Shown here piece by piece: positions 44,587-52,399 of a stretch of DNA of 64,000 nucleotides. Source of the DNA: Alkalicoccus daliensis (GTDB lineage Bacteria > Bacillota > Bacilli > Bacillales > Salisediminibacteriaceae). Positions within the stretch are counted from its first letter, which is position 1. Every line of letters begins with the position of its first letter. The stretch lies in NCBI RefSeq assembly GCF_900103955.1, contig NZ_FNIL01000006.1, positions 124,001 through 188,000 on the forward strand, read 5' to 3'. Below the pieces are notes generated by a model. The model made no database searches. It saw only the letters and a program-made list of their open reading frames with translations, and was not told the origin of the DNA. A program made the translations under genes and the position numbers.

Positions 44587-47500
44587 TTGAAGAAACACCG
44601 ATTAAAACAAGCAGGCATTACAGGGTTGGCATCGCTGCTCTTTTTGTCTTCTGCACTTCCTGCTACGGCTGGTTCGATGGAGGATCTTTACGAAGATTTA
44701 TTTCCTGAATTGTCGGATGAAGAGTCCAGTTTAGAAGTCTCTCCTTCGCTGTTCAATCAATCTTTTGAAGAAGCTCTGCATATTTCATATGAAGAAGGGA
44801 TAGAAGACGTTTCCCTTGGCTTGTTTGAAGAAGAATCAGGTACGCTGCTCGGAGAACTTGAAGTAACACCTATAGATGCAACAAAGGCAGCTTGGGAATT
44901 TCAAGTAACCCAGGAAGATGTCACGGAAGAAGTAATTCTTGAAGATCAACGCTACTTCATTGAAGTACTGACGGACGAAGAAGCAGAAGAAGAAATTGAA
45001 ACAGCGCAGGTCTCTTTTGTTCACTACAGCGAACTTCCTGTACTCAGCTGGGAAGAAAGCGAAGAACTTGAAGAACTCGAACTTGGAGGGCAGGCCTACT
45101 CCGCTTTACAGGAATTCGGTCTTGATCCAGGCGAATTGTCTTTATCTTTTGAAGCTGAAGGACTGGAAGAAGCGGAAGAAGTGTCTATCGAAGAAGATGG
45201 CTCTTTTAATGTAGATGTTTCTTTTCTCAGTGAAACAACTTCTCTTTATTTTACGTTAGCAGATCCACTCGGCAACACGCTCGAAGAGGAAAAGCTTGTA
45301 ACAATTGAAGAAGATACAGATACTTCCTTCGAAGAGGAAAATGCTGATGCTGACGAGTCCACTTTAGAGAACGAAGAAGATGCTTCTCCTGCAGAGGAGG
45401 AAATCACTGAAGCGAAAGAGTCTGAAGAAACTGCTTTGGAAGAAGAGACAGAAAAGAAAGAAGAATCTTCTAATGAAGAAGAAACTGATGTATCTGAAGA
45501 GAATACTTCGACTGAAGAGGTTGTAAACGAAGAAAAGAATGAAGATGTTTCGGAAGAAGAGGAACTTACTTCAGAAGAAACAACTGAAAAGGAAAAAAGC
45601 ACAGAAAAATCTTCTAATGAAGAAGAAACTGATGTATCTGAAGAGAACACTTCAACAGAAGATGTTGTAAATGAAGAAAAGAATGAAGATGTTTCGGAAG
45701 AAGAGGAGCTTACTTCAAAAGAAACAACTGAAAAGGAAAAAAGCACGGAAAAATCTTCTACTGAAGAAGAAACTGATGTATCTGAAGAGAACACTTCGAC
45801 AGAGGACATTGTAAATGAAGAGAATACGGATGCTGCAAAGTCCACTGCAGAGAACGAAGAGGCAGTGAATGAAACAACTGCTTCAGAAGAAACGGAAGAA
45901 ACTTTTTCTACTTTCTCCACTTTCTCTATGCAGGCGACTGAGGCTCCTGCAGAAGAATATTACGATGGCGCTTCCGGTGAATATATCCGAGAACTGAAGT
46001 TTGACCTTACAGCACTTGGATTCGGAAATTTCCCATCTTACCCTTCTACTCGATTTGGTCCTGTAACAATGGGGGTTGTTGAGGACTTTCAAAGAGCTTA
46101 TGGACTTCCTGTTACAGGTATTCCTGATCAGGCTACCTTAGATGCAATTGAAAATGCTTTGAATGAGGAAACAAAAGAAACTATTTCTAGTTTTTCCACA
46201 CAGGCAACAAAAGCTAGTGAAGGTGAATTTTATGACGGAGCTTCCGGTGAATATATCCGAGAACTGAAGTTAGATCTTACAGCCCTCGGATTTGGTAACT
46301 TCCCATCTTACCCTTCTACTCGATTTGGTCCTGTAACAATGGGGGTTGTTGAGGACTTTCAAAAGGCTAACGGGCTCAATATAACTGGTATACCCGATAG
46401 CATTACGCTTAAAACTATAGATTCTGCTTTAAATTCCAATTTTTATAGCGGAGCAACAGGCGACTACGTTACTGACTTAAAAATAAATTTAACTAAGTTA
46501 GGATTTGGTAATTTCCCTGAATCTCCTTCCAGTCTTTTCGGTCCAGTTACAATGAGTGTCGTTGAAGATTTCCAAAAAGCTCACGGCCTTGCTGTTACGG
46601 GCATTCCTGATGCAGCTACTTTAGATGCTATGAATGTTGCGTTAAGTACTACATTTTATAATGGTGCTTCTGGTGAATATGTCCGAAACCTGAAACTGGA
46701 TTTAACTAAGCTGGGGTTTGGAAGTTTTCCTGAGTCTCCTTCCAGTCTTTTTGGTCCAGTTACAATGAGTGTCGTTGAAGATTTCCAAAAAGCTCACGGC
46801 CTTGCTGTTACGGGCATTCCTGATGCAGCTACTTTAGATGCTATGAATGTTGCGTTAAGTACTACATTTTATAATGGTGCTTCTGGTGAATATGTCCGAA
46901 ACCTGAAACTGGATTTAACTAAGCTGGGGTTTGGAAGTTTTCCTGAGTCTCCTTCCAGTCTTTTTGGTCCAGTTACAATGCGGGTTGTAGAAGATTTTCA
47001 AAAAGCTAAGGGACTAGCAGCAACTGGTATTCCCGATACAGCTACTCTACAAGCAATGGACCTGGCTTTAAAAACTGCTTTTTACAACGGTGCCTCCGGT
47101 GAACATGTTCGCACCCTGAAATTAGATTTAACTAAGTTAGGTTATGGGAGCTTTCCATCCAGTCCATCGGCTGCTTTTGGGAACGTTACTATGAAAGTAG
47201 TTGAAGATTTTCAAAAGGCTAATAACTTAAAAGTAACTGGGATTCCAGACAGCGCTACTTTAAAATCTATCAATGATCAATTAGAAATTCTTGCTAACAC
47301 TACTTATGAACCAGGATCATCAGGTGTTCATGTGCAGGAACTAAAGAAAAAGCTTACCCTGCTCGGATTTGGAAGCTTCCCTTCAAATCCATCCATCTAC
47401 TATGGATCTGTAACTAAAAAAGTAGTTGAAGAGTTCCAGAAGTATTATGGAGTAAAAGTAACAGGCATTGGTGATAAATCAACTTTTAATAAAATTGAGG

Positions 47501-48960
47501 AGCTTTTTAAATCTCCTTTATCACCTGGAAATAGTAATACTCAAACTGTAGAATTAAAAAACAATTTGACTAAACTTGGTTATGGAAGTTTTCCAACTAA
47601 TCCTTCAAGGGTTTACGGTTCTGTCACCTCAAGTGTAGTTAAAGACTTTCAAAAGAAAAATTCTTTAGCAATTAATGGGATTGCAGATGGTCCTACCCTG
47701 CAAAAGATTAATTCCCAGTTAAACAACCAACCAAAAGAAGAAATAAAGCCAGTAGTAATTGAAACTGGCGAAGTTACTGCTACTGCTTTAAACATTCGCA
47801 GCGGTCCTGGAACAAGTCATGACAGAGTCGGAACTCTGACAAATGGGACGGTAGTTGAAATATTAGGAGAAGAAAGCGGTTGGTATTTAATCAAGTTTGA
47901 TGGTGGTACTGCTTATGCTTCCGGTTCCTTTATCGATACGACTAAAAAGGAAGCAGCTCCTAAAGTAATCGACACTGGAAAAGTTACTGCTACGACTTTA
48001 AACATCCGCAGCGGTCCTGGCACAAGCCACGACAGAGTGGGAACTCTAACAAATGGCACGGTAGTTGAAATATTAGGAGAAGAAAACGGCTGGTATTTAA
48101 TCAAGTTTGATGGTGGTACTGCTTATGCTTCCGGCTCCTTTATTGATACTTCTAAGCTGCCTGCGCCAGGAAACGATTTTACAGGTTCCAGCATTATCGC
48201 TTACACAAATGGATCTTCCTTAAACGTAAGATCTGGTCCAAGTACTGCCTATAGAGTACTTGATAATCTTGGAAGCAATACAAGAGTAGAGATTATTTCT
48301 ACACGAGCTTCCTCTGGAAGCGACACTTGGCATCAAATCCGTTATGATGGCGGGAAAACCGGCTTTGTATCCGCAGGCTACTTGCAGTTAGCTACAAAAG
48401 CTTCTGCTAGAACCGGTCCGCTTGCCGGCAAGAAAATAGTTCTTGATGCAGGTCACGGCGGTCACGATTCCGGTGGCATCGGCGGCGGCATGCTGGAAAA
48501 AGATGTGGTGCTTGATATTACAAACCGTGCGGAAGAACTTCTTCGTGCTGCTGGAGCTGAAGTAATTATGCTCCGCCGTACTGACTTCTTCCTTGCACTC
48601 GGACAGCGAAGCTTTATGGCAAACCGTTCCGGTGCAGATGTGTTCCTGAGCATTCATACGAACATGTTTAACGGACAGGCACGTGGTACAGAAACATTCT
48701 GGCATGATAGATATGAGAGATCTAACAGTATCCGCTTGGCTAACGCCGTGCAGGATGCAACTGTTGCTAAAATGGGTACTCACTATCGCAGAGTAGATTA
48801 TGGAAACTATTCTGTAATCCGCCAAACTGAGATTCCAAGTGCTTTACTCGAAATTGGTTTCAAGGATCATCCTGATGATGCTGCAAAGCTGCGGTCGAAT
48901 ACTTATCGACAGCGTGCTGCAGAAGCAATCCGTGATGGTATGATCAATTATTTCAAATAA
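44587..48960 (+). CDS. Giant secreted N-acetylmuramoyl-L-alanine amidase with eight wall-binding repeats and three SH3b domains
   Basis: 1457 residues. A signal peptide (about 1-28) is followed by an acidic N-terminal domain, a Glu/Ser/Thr-rich segment with 48-residue repeats (about 294-415), eight divergent peptidoglycan-binding repeats (about 455-1055, about 71 residues each), three SH3b domains (about 1060-1275) and a C-terminal Amidase_3 domain with VLDAGHGGHD, MLEKDV, LSIHTNMF and LLEIGFKDH supplying the zinc His/Glu/His and catalytic Glu. It should cut MurNAc-L-Ala bonds while held tightly in the wall. The start is TTG with AGGAG eight bases upstream. Repeats 3 to 5 are nearly identical in DNA, a sign of recent duplication. 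It is monocistronic and divergent from the GT4 operon. Confidence 0.94.
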   Translation: MKKHRLKQAGITGLASLLFLSSALPATAGSMEDLYEDLFPELSDEESSLEVSPSLFNQSFEEALHISYEEGIEDVSLGLFEEESGTLLGELEVTPIDATKAAWEFQVTQEDVTEEVILEDQRYFIEVLTDEEAEEEIETAQVSFVHYSELPVLSWEESEELEELELGGQAYSALQEFGLDPGELSLSFEAEGLEEAEEVSIEEDGSFNVDVSFLSETTSLYFTLADPLGNTLEEEKLVTIEEDTDTSFEEENADADESTLENEEDASPAEEEITEAKESEETALEEETEKKEESSNEEETDVSEENTSTEEVVNEEKNEDVSEEEELTSEETTEKEKSTEKSSNEEETDVSEENTSTEDVVNEEKNEDVSEEEELTSKETTEKEKSTEKSSTEEETDVSEENTSTEDIVNEENTDAAKSTAENEEAVNETTASEETEETFSTFSTFSMQATEAPAEEYYDGASGEYIRELKFDLTALGFGNFPSYPSTRFGPVTMGVVEDFQRAYGLPVTGIPDQATLDAIENALNEETKETISSFSTQATKASEGEFYDGASGEYIRELKLDLTALGFGNFPSYPSTRFGPVTMGVVEDFQKANGLNITGIPDSITLKTIDSALNSNFYSGATGDYVTDLKINLTKLGFGNFPESPSSLFGPVTMSVVEDFQKAHGLAVTGIPDAATLDAMNVALSTTFYNGASGEYVRNLKLDLTKLGFGSFPESPSSLFGPVTMSVVEDFQKAHGLAVTGIPDAATLDAMNVALSTTFYNGASGEYVRNLKLDLTKLGFGSFPESPSSLFGPVTMRVVEDFQKAKGLAATGIPDTATLQAMDLALKTAFYNGASGEHVRTLKLDLTKLGYGSFPSSPSAAFGNVTMKVVEDFQKANNLKVTGIPDSATLKSINDQLEILANTTYEPGSSGVHVQELKKKLTLLGFGSFPSNPSIYYGSVTKKVVEEFQKYYGVKVTGIGDKSTFNKIEELFKSPLSPGNSNTQTVELKNNLTKLGYGSFPTNPSRVYGSVTSSVVKDFQKKNSLAINGIADGPTLQKINSQLNNQPKEEIKPVVIETGEVTATALNIRSGPGTSHDRVGTLTNGTVVEILGEESGWYLIKFDGGTAYASGSFIDTTKKEAAPKVIDTGKVTATTLNIRSGPGTSHDRVGTLTNGTVVEILGEENGWYLIKFDGGTAYASGSFIDTSKLPAPGNDFTGSSIIAYTNGSSLNVRSGPSTAYRVLDNLGSNTRVEIISTRASSGSDTWHQIRYDGGKTGFVSAGYLQLATKASARTGPLAGKKIVLDAGHGGHDSGGIGGGMLEKDVVLDITNRAEELLRAAGAEVIMLRRTDFFLALGQRSFMANRSGADVFLSIHTNMFNGQARGTETFWHDRYERSNSIRLANAVQDATVAKMGTHYRRVDYGNYSVIRQTEIPSALLEIGFKDHPDDAAKLRSNTYRQRAAEAIRDGMINYFK
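45466..45825 (+). repeat. 144-bp tandem repeats in the acidic linker
   Basis: Units start at 45466, 45610 and 45754 (third incomplete), exactly 144 bp or 48 codons apart, each beginning SS(N/T)EEETDVSEENTSTE. They are highly similar at DNA level and lie inside the giant amidase gene, in its Glu-rich linker. Confidence 0.9.
46524..46980 (+). repeat. 213-bp tandem duplication in the wall-binding repeats
   Basis: Units at 46524-46736 and 46737-46949 differ by a single base as far as I can read, and a partial third continues from 46950. The unit is 71 codons, one peptidoglycan-binding repeat, in the giant amidase gene. Confidence 0.92.
47769..48150 (+). repeat. 210-bp SH3b tandem duplication
   Basis: Two consecutive SH3b modules (GEVTATALNIRSGPGTSH and GKVTATTLNIRSGPGTSH) start at about 47773 and 47983, 70 codons apart. 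They share most bases over about 170 bp. Confidence 0.85.
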
Positions 48961-48970
48961 GCATTAACTA

Positions 48971-48999
48971 ACGAAGCTCCTTCTGGGGCTTCGTTTTTT
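48971..48999 (+). terminator. Rho-independent terminator of the giant amidase gene
   Basis: Stem ACGAAGC(T)CC/GG(G)GCTTCGT followed by TTTTTTG, 10 bases after the stop. Confidence 0.88.
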
Positions 49000-49086
49000 G
49001 TTTAGGAATTTCTAATGAAAACAAAATTATTTGCTGCATAAGGAACACTTTATTTGCCGTTACGCTTTCAGCGGATGAATAAATGT

Positions 49087-49115
49087 AAAAATCCTCCCCT
49101 TTTATAGGAAGGATT
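49087..49115 (-). terminator. Rho-independent terminator of the GT2/GT4 operon
   Basis: On the minus strand, stem AATCCTTCC/GGGGAGGATT (49090-49099 with 49107-49115) is followed by a TTTTT run, directly after the stop at 49121. Confidence 0.8.
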
Positions 49116-49120
49116 CAGCA

Positions 49121-51736
49121 TTAGTTCGCTTGTTCGATTGGCATCAGACTTTTTAATTTCTCTCCGTACCGCTGCCAGGAGAAGCTGCTGCTTACATAGG
49201 CATAGGCTTCCTCTGCCTGGTTTTCGCGGGCACCTTCTTCCTTCATCAGCCGGTGGACTGTAGAGCTGAGGCTGCCCGGCACTGCATAGCTTGCTGCTTT
49301 TCCGAGCTTGGCCTGATAGATCGGAGAAACAATCAGCGGAACGCCGGCTGCCATCGCTTCTATGAGCGTCTGATTTATTACTGGCTCCTTTCCTGGAGTC
49401 AGGTCGCCAAGGAAAATATCGAGCGTGGAGAGGAAATTTCTTGCCGTTAACGTTTCTTCATTTATCAGAAGGCAGTTTTTCGAAAGATCTTGGGAAAGAT
49501 TTTTTAATGTTTTTTCATTTCCATAGATGCGAATTTCAAAGTCAGCGTCTGCAGGAAGATTTCCCTGCTGAAGCGCGGTGCTGGTGCAGCCTATCTTTAT
49601 TTTCTCCTGTAATAATGGCGGCATCGCACGCTTCCAGTCTTCACTTTCAATTACAGAAGTCCAGTTCTCCGGCTCCGGGGCGATCGGCTGGTGCTCCAGC
49701 TCATTTCGTACATGATCGTCTGCTGGATGCAAGTGTCCTGTTTTGCCGAAACAGTTCCTCAGGCTTTCCTGCCATAGTGCTGCTTTCTCTGTATAATTTT
49801 CAGCATCATCTATAATTACCTTTATCTGCTCTGCTTTTACATCCACTGTATAGTTTTGTTTTTCTTCCAAGATGGACGGATTTCTCACGATCATCAGCGG
49901 ACAGCTCGCTCTTTCTCCGTATACGAGCAGCTGCACCTGCTCCTCGTCTATAAGCGCACGTATTTCCGGATGAATTGGTCGCGTTTTAGTTTCATACTCG
50001 GCCATTTGCACGAGTGCCGTGCGGCAGCCGAGTCTGCGCAGTGCTTTTATTTCTTCTGCGTTTGCGGCATTTACCGGTCCTGGCAGCCGGAAGTCGGAAA
50101 CGAGTACAATATCAAACTTTCTCCGCCCTTCTGCCTTTGCTTCACGCTCCGGACGCATCGGCTCTACTACTGGAAACGGACGTTTCCGCTGAGGAAACTC
50201 GTATTTTAAGTTTGCGGCTGTCTGATGATATTCTTCATATACGTCGGCATATTCTTTCCTGGCACCCATTTTCTGACCGTAATAGCCGAATGGTCCGCTG
50301 CTGGTCAGAGAATTTTCTGCCTGCCTTGGGAAAGAGAGCGGCCCTGTCTGCAGGTGCACGAGGGCATGTTTTCCAAGTACTTTCGTGAGCCGGGCAATGA
50401 ATTCTGCATCTGCTCCAAACCGTACTTCGTCCCAGTACCCTATTTCCCGCATCGTTCTTTCCCGCCGGAACATCAGGGAGGAAAAATTCGGCTGCAGGTA
50501 GGTTCCATACGTGCCCCTTCGATAGACTGTGAGATTTTCTGTAAGCCTTGCTAATTCTGAAGTATTTGCTGCCAGAAGCGGATTTTCCACTAAATGCAGT
50601 GCCTGCCGCTCAATTTTTTCCGGATGCGACCAGTCATCTGCATCATTTACCGTCACAAATTCTCCGGTTGCTTCTTTTAAACCGAGGTTTCTGGCATAGT
50701 AGGCCCCTCGGTTTGCTTCTGCTTCTATCAGCTTTATTCTTGCGTCTTTTTTCATGAAGGACTGTACAATTGCTGCAGTATTATCATTGCTGCAGTCGTT
50801 CACTACGATAATTTCCAGGTTGCTCCACGTCTGCTGCTGCAGGGAAGATAACGAGTTATCAATAACTGCTGCTGCATTGTATACCGGCATAATGACGGTA
50901 ACCTTATGCGCTTTCTGTAAATCTTCCGGAGTGTTCGAAGTACCCTGCGACTCCAGCCGGTCATAGAAGGAACGCGCTGTGCGGCTTTTCAGATACACCG
51001 GAGCTGCTTCATAAAGCTCCAGCACTTTATTTAAGCGCCCGACTCTGGAAAAGATATCCTCTTCAAGATTTACCATGGCAAGATATACATCAGGATGCGC
51101 TTCCGCTTCGAGCTGTTTTTCCAGGATATCTGCTGCTTTTTCTTTGTTCTGGTGCAGAAGATAGCTTTCTGCTTCGAGGATGCTTGCTTTTCTGTATGCA
51201 GCTGCATTATTTTTCCCTTCAAGCATTTTGGGAAGCATTGCTAAATATTTTTCTGCCCCTGCGGCTGTTTTTGTATTTAAGTGCCATAACCCGATTTCTT
51301 TCGCTGCAAATTTCTTCAGCGGAAGGCTTACTTCTTCTGTATAAAGAAGCTGATGCAGGTCGCGCAGCGCCGCTTCAGTAAAACCAAAGTGATACAGCCG
51401 GTGCTTTAAATGCTTGGCGTACTTGTCCCACTGCTTTCCGCTGCTGTTTTGCTGGGATGGCTTTCCTGCGGATGGACGCTCCGGTTGTTTTCTTTTTGCC
51501 TTATCAATTAAAAACCGCACCGGCAGTGTCGCTTTCCAGATACGGCTCCTGGAAAAATGCTCGTATTTTTTCTGCTGCTGCTCTTTCCAATGCGCAGCCT
51601 TTTCCACTTCTTTTCGCAGCCTTGCCAGTTCTTTATGCTGTCTTTCCAGCTTTAGTCGCAGCTGCTTTTCCCTTGCCTGCTCCAATGCTGTGTTGGCAGG
51701 AAGAGCATGATGTATTCTGTTTACGCCGTTTCTCAT
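49121..51736 (-). CDS. Large multidomain glycosyltransferase: coiled coil, TPR-like, GT2, GT4-like
   Basis: 871 residues. Order: a coiled coil rich in Gln and Lys (about 15-65), a segment SRIWKATLPVRFL shared with other proteins here, a TPR-like helical region (about 95-265), a GT-A domain (from HKVTVIMPVYNAAA, metal motif TVNDADDWSHPEKIE) and a C-terminal GT-B-like domain (from about 545, FDIVLVSDFRLPG). In the GT-B donor site, LIEAMAAGVPLIV keeps the second Glu of EX7E, but the first is Pro, so this half may be inactive or structural. It probably extends a polymer processively. The ATG at 51736 has GAGGAG eight bases upstream. It is the last gene of a three-gene operon and paralogous to the first. 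Confidence 0.9.
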   Translation of the reverse strand: MRNGVNRIHHALPANTALEQAREKQLRLKLERQHKELARLRKEVEKAAHWKEQQQKKYEHFSRSRIWKATLPVRFLIDKAKRKQPERPSAGKPSQQNSSGKQWDKYAKHLKHRLYHFGFTEAALRDLHQLLYTEEVSLPLKKFAAKEIGLWHLNTKTAAGAEKYLAMLPKMLEGKNNAAAYRKASILEAESYLLHQNKEKAADILEKQLEAEAHPDVYLAMVNLEEDIFSRVGRLNKVLELYEAAPVYLKSRTARSFYDRLESQGTSNTPEDLQKAHKVTVIMPVYNAAAVIDNSLSSLQQQTWSNLEIIVVNDCSNDNTAAIVQSFMKKDARIKLIEAEANRGAYYARNLGLKEATGEFVTVNDADDWSHPEKIERQALHLVENPLLAANTSELARLTENLTVYRRGTYGTYLQPNFSSLMFRRERTMREIGYWDEVRFGADAEFIARLTKVLGKHALVHLQTGPLSFPRQAENSLTSSGPFGYYGQKMGARKEYADVYEEYHQTAANLKYEFPQRKRPFPVVEPMRPEREAKAEGRRKFDIVLVSDFRLPGPVNAANAEEIKALRRLGCRTALVQMAEYETKTRPIHPEIRALIDEEQVQLLVYGERASCPLMIVRNPSILEEKQNYTVDVKAEQIKVIIDDAENYTEKAALWQESLRNCFGKTGHLHPADDHVRNELEHQPIAPEPENWTSVIESEDWKRAMPPLLQEKIKIGCTSTALQQGNLPADADFEIRIYGNEKTLKNLSQDLSKNCLLINEETLTARNFLSTLDIFLGDLTPGKEPVINQTLIEAMAAGVPLIVSPIYQAKLGKAASYAVPGSLSSTVHRLMKEEGARENQAEEAYAYVSSSFSWQRYGEKLKSLMPIEQAN

Positions 51737-51781
51737 ACGCTTCTCTCCTCTTTCAAACAAATTCTTCTCTGTCAGAAAGCT

Positions 51782-52387
51782 TTAGTGGAAACGCTGCAGC
51801 TGATTTGTAAGTGCTTCTGCAGCCCTTCTTATTTTCACGAGGCTGAATACCTCCTCTTCGGGATGGTAGTAACAGATCAGGCGTTTATTTTTAGGCGCAT
51901 TGCTGATCGGTTCTTCTACGACTATGTGGTAATCCGGGTCTCTGCCAGTCCAGGATCTTAACTTCTCAAAGCTGACAGGGTCCTGCACGTGCTCTTTACT
52001 GGATCCTGCTTCCCACAGAAACGGTACGGAAATCAGCACACGGTCTCCTGCCTGAAACAGCTTTTCTGCAAATGTGCGGGCGTCTTCTATATGCTCCAGC
52101 ACCTGCAGGCAGAGCACAAGATCAAACTTTTTCGGTATTTCATACAATAAAAAATCAGCTTCAATACTTTGAATGTTTTTTGAGGCGTAAGGTTTTGAAA
52201 TGTCTATAGCGAACCGTTCCGGGATCCAGGCGAAGTTTTCAGTGTAAGCCGCATTGGAAGAGCCTACATCCAGCAGAGACTGGGCCTCGGCCCCGACACC
52301 CCGCACAATATAATCCACGTACTGGTAATACATCAGATTGGAGCGTTTTTTCCAGTAGTCCTGGTCCACCTGCACCCTCGCGGCCAT
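51782..52387 (-). CDS. Class I SAM-dependent methyltransferase
   Basis: 201 residues. The SAM-binding motif I is LLDVGSSNAAYTENF (about 40-54), followed by an acidic residue in the next strand (FAIDISKPYA) and motif LVLCLQVLEHIEDARTFAEK, as in small-molecule methyltransferases. It lies between two large glycosyltransferases in an operon (12 bp after the upstream gene, 45 bp before the downstream one), so it may O-methylate a sugar, possibly capping a chain as in some O-antigen systems. The substrate is inference only. The ATG at 52387 has AGGAGG eight bases upstream. Confidence 0.9.
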   Translation of the reverse strand: MAARVQVDQDYWKKRSNLMYYQYVDYIVRGVGAEAQSLLDVGSSNAAYTENFAWIPERFAIDISKPYASKNIQSIEADFLLYEIPKKFDLVLCLQVLEHIEDARTFAEKLFQAGDRVLISVPFLWEAGSSKEHVQDPVSFEKLRSWTGRDPDYHIVVEEPISNAPKNKRLICYYHPEEEVFSLVKIRRAAEALTNQLQRFH

Positions 52388-52399
52388 TCTTCATTCCTC

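Noticed and set aside
45246-45920. A 224-codon minus-strand open frame rich in Ser and Val
   Set aside because: It is the complement of the Glu/Ser/Thr-rich repeats of the giant amidase gene; GAA/GAG codons read backwards give Ser/Phe codons. No ribosome binding site, and it lies wholly within a well-supported gene.
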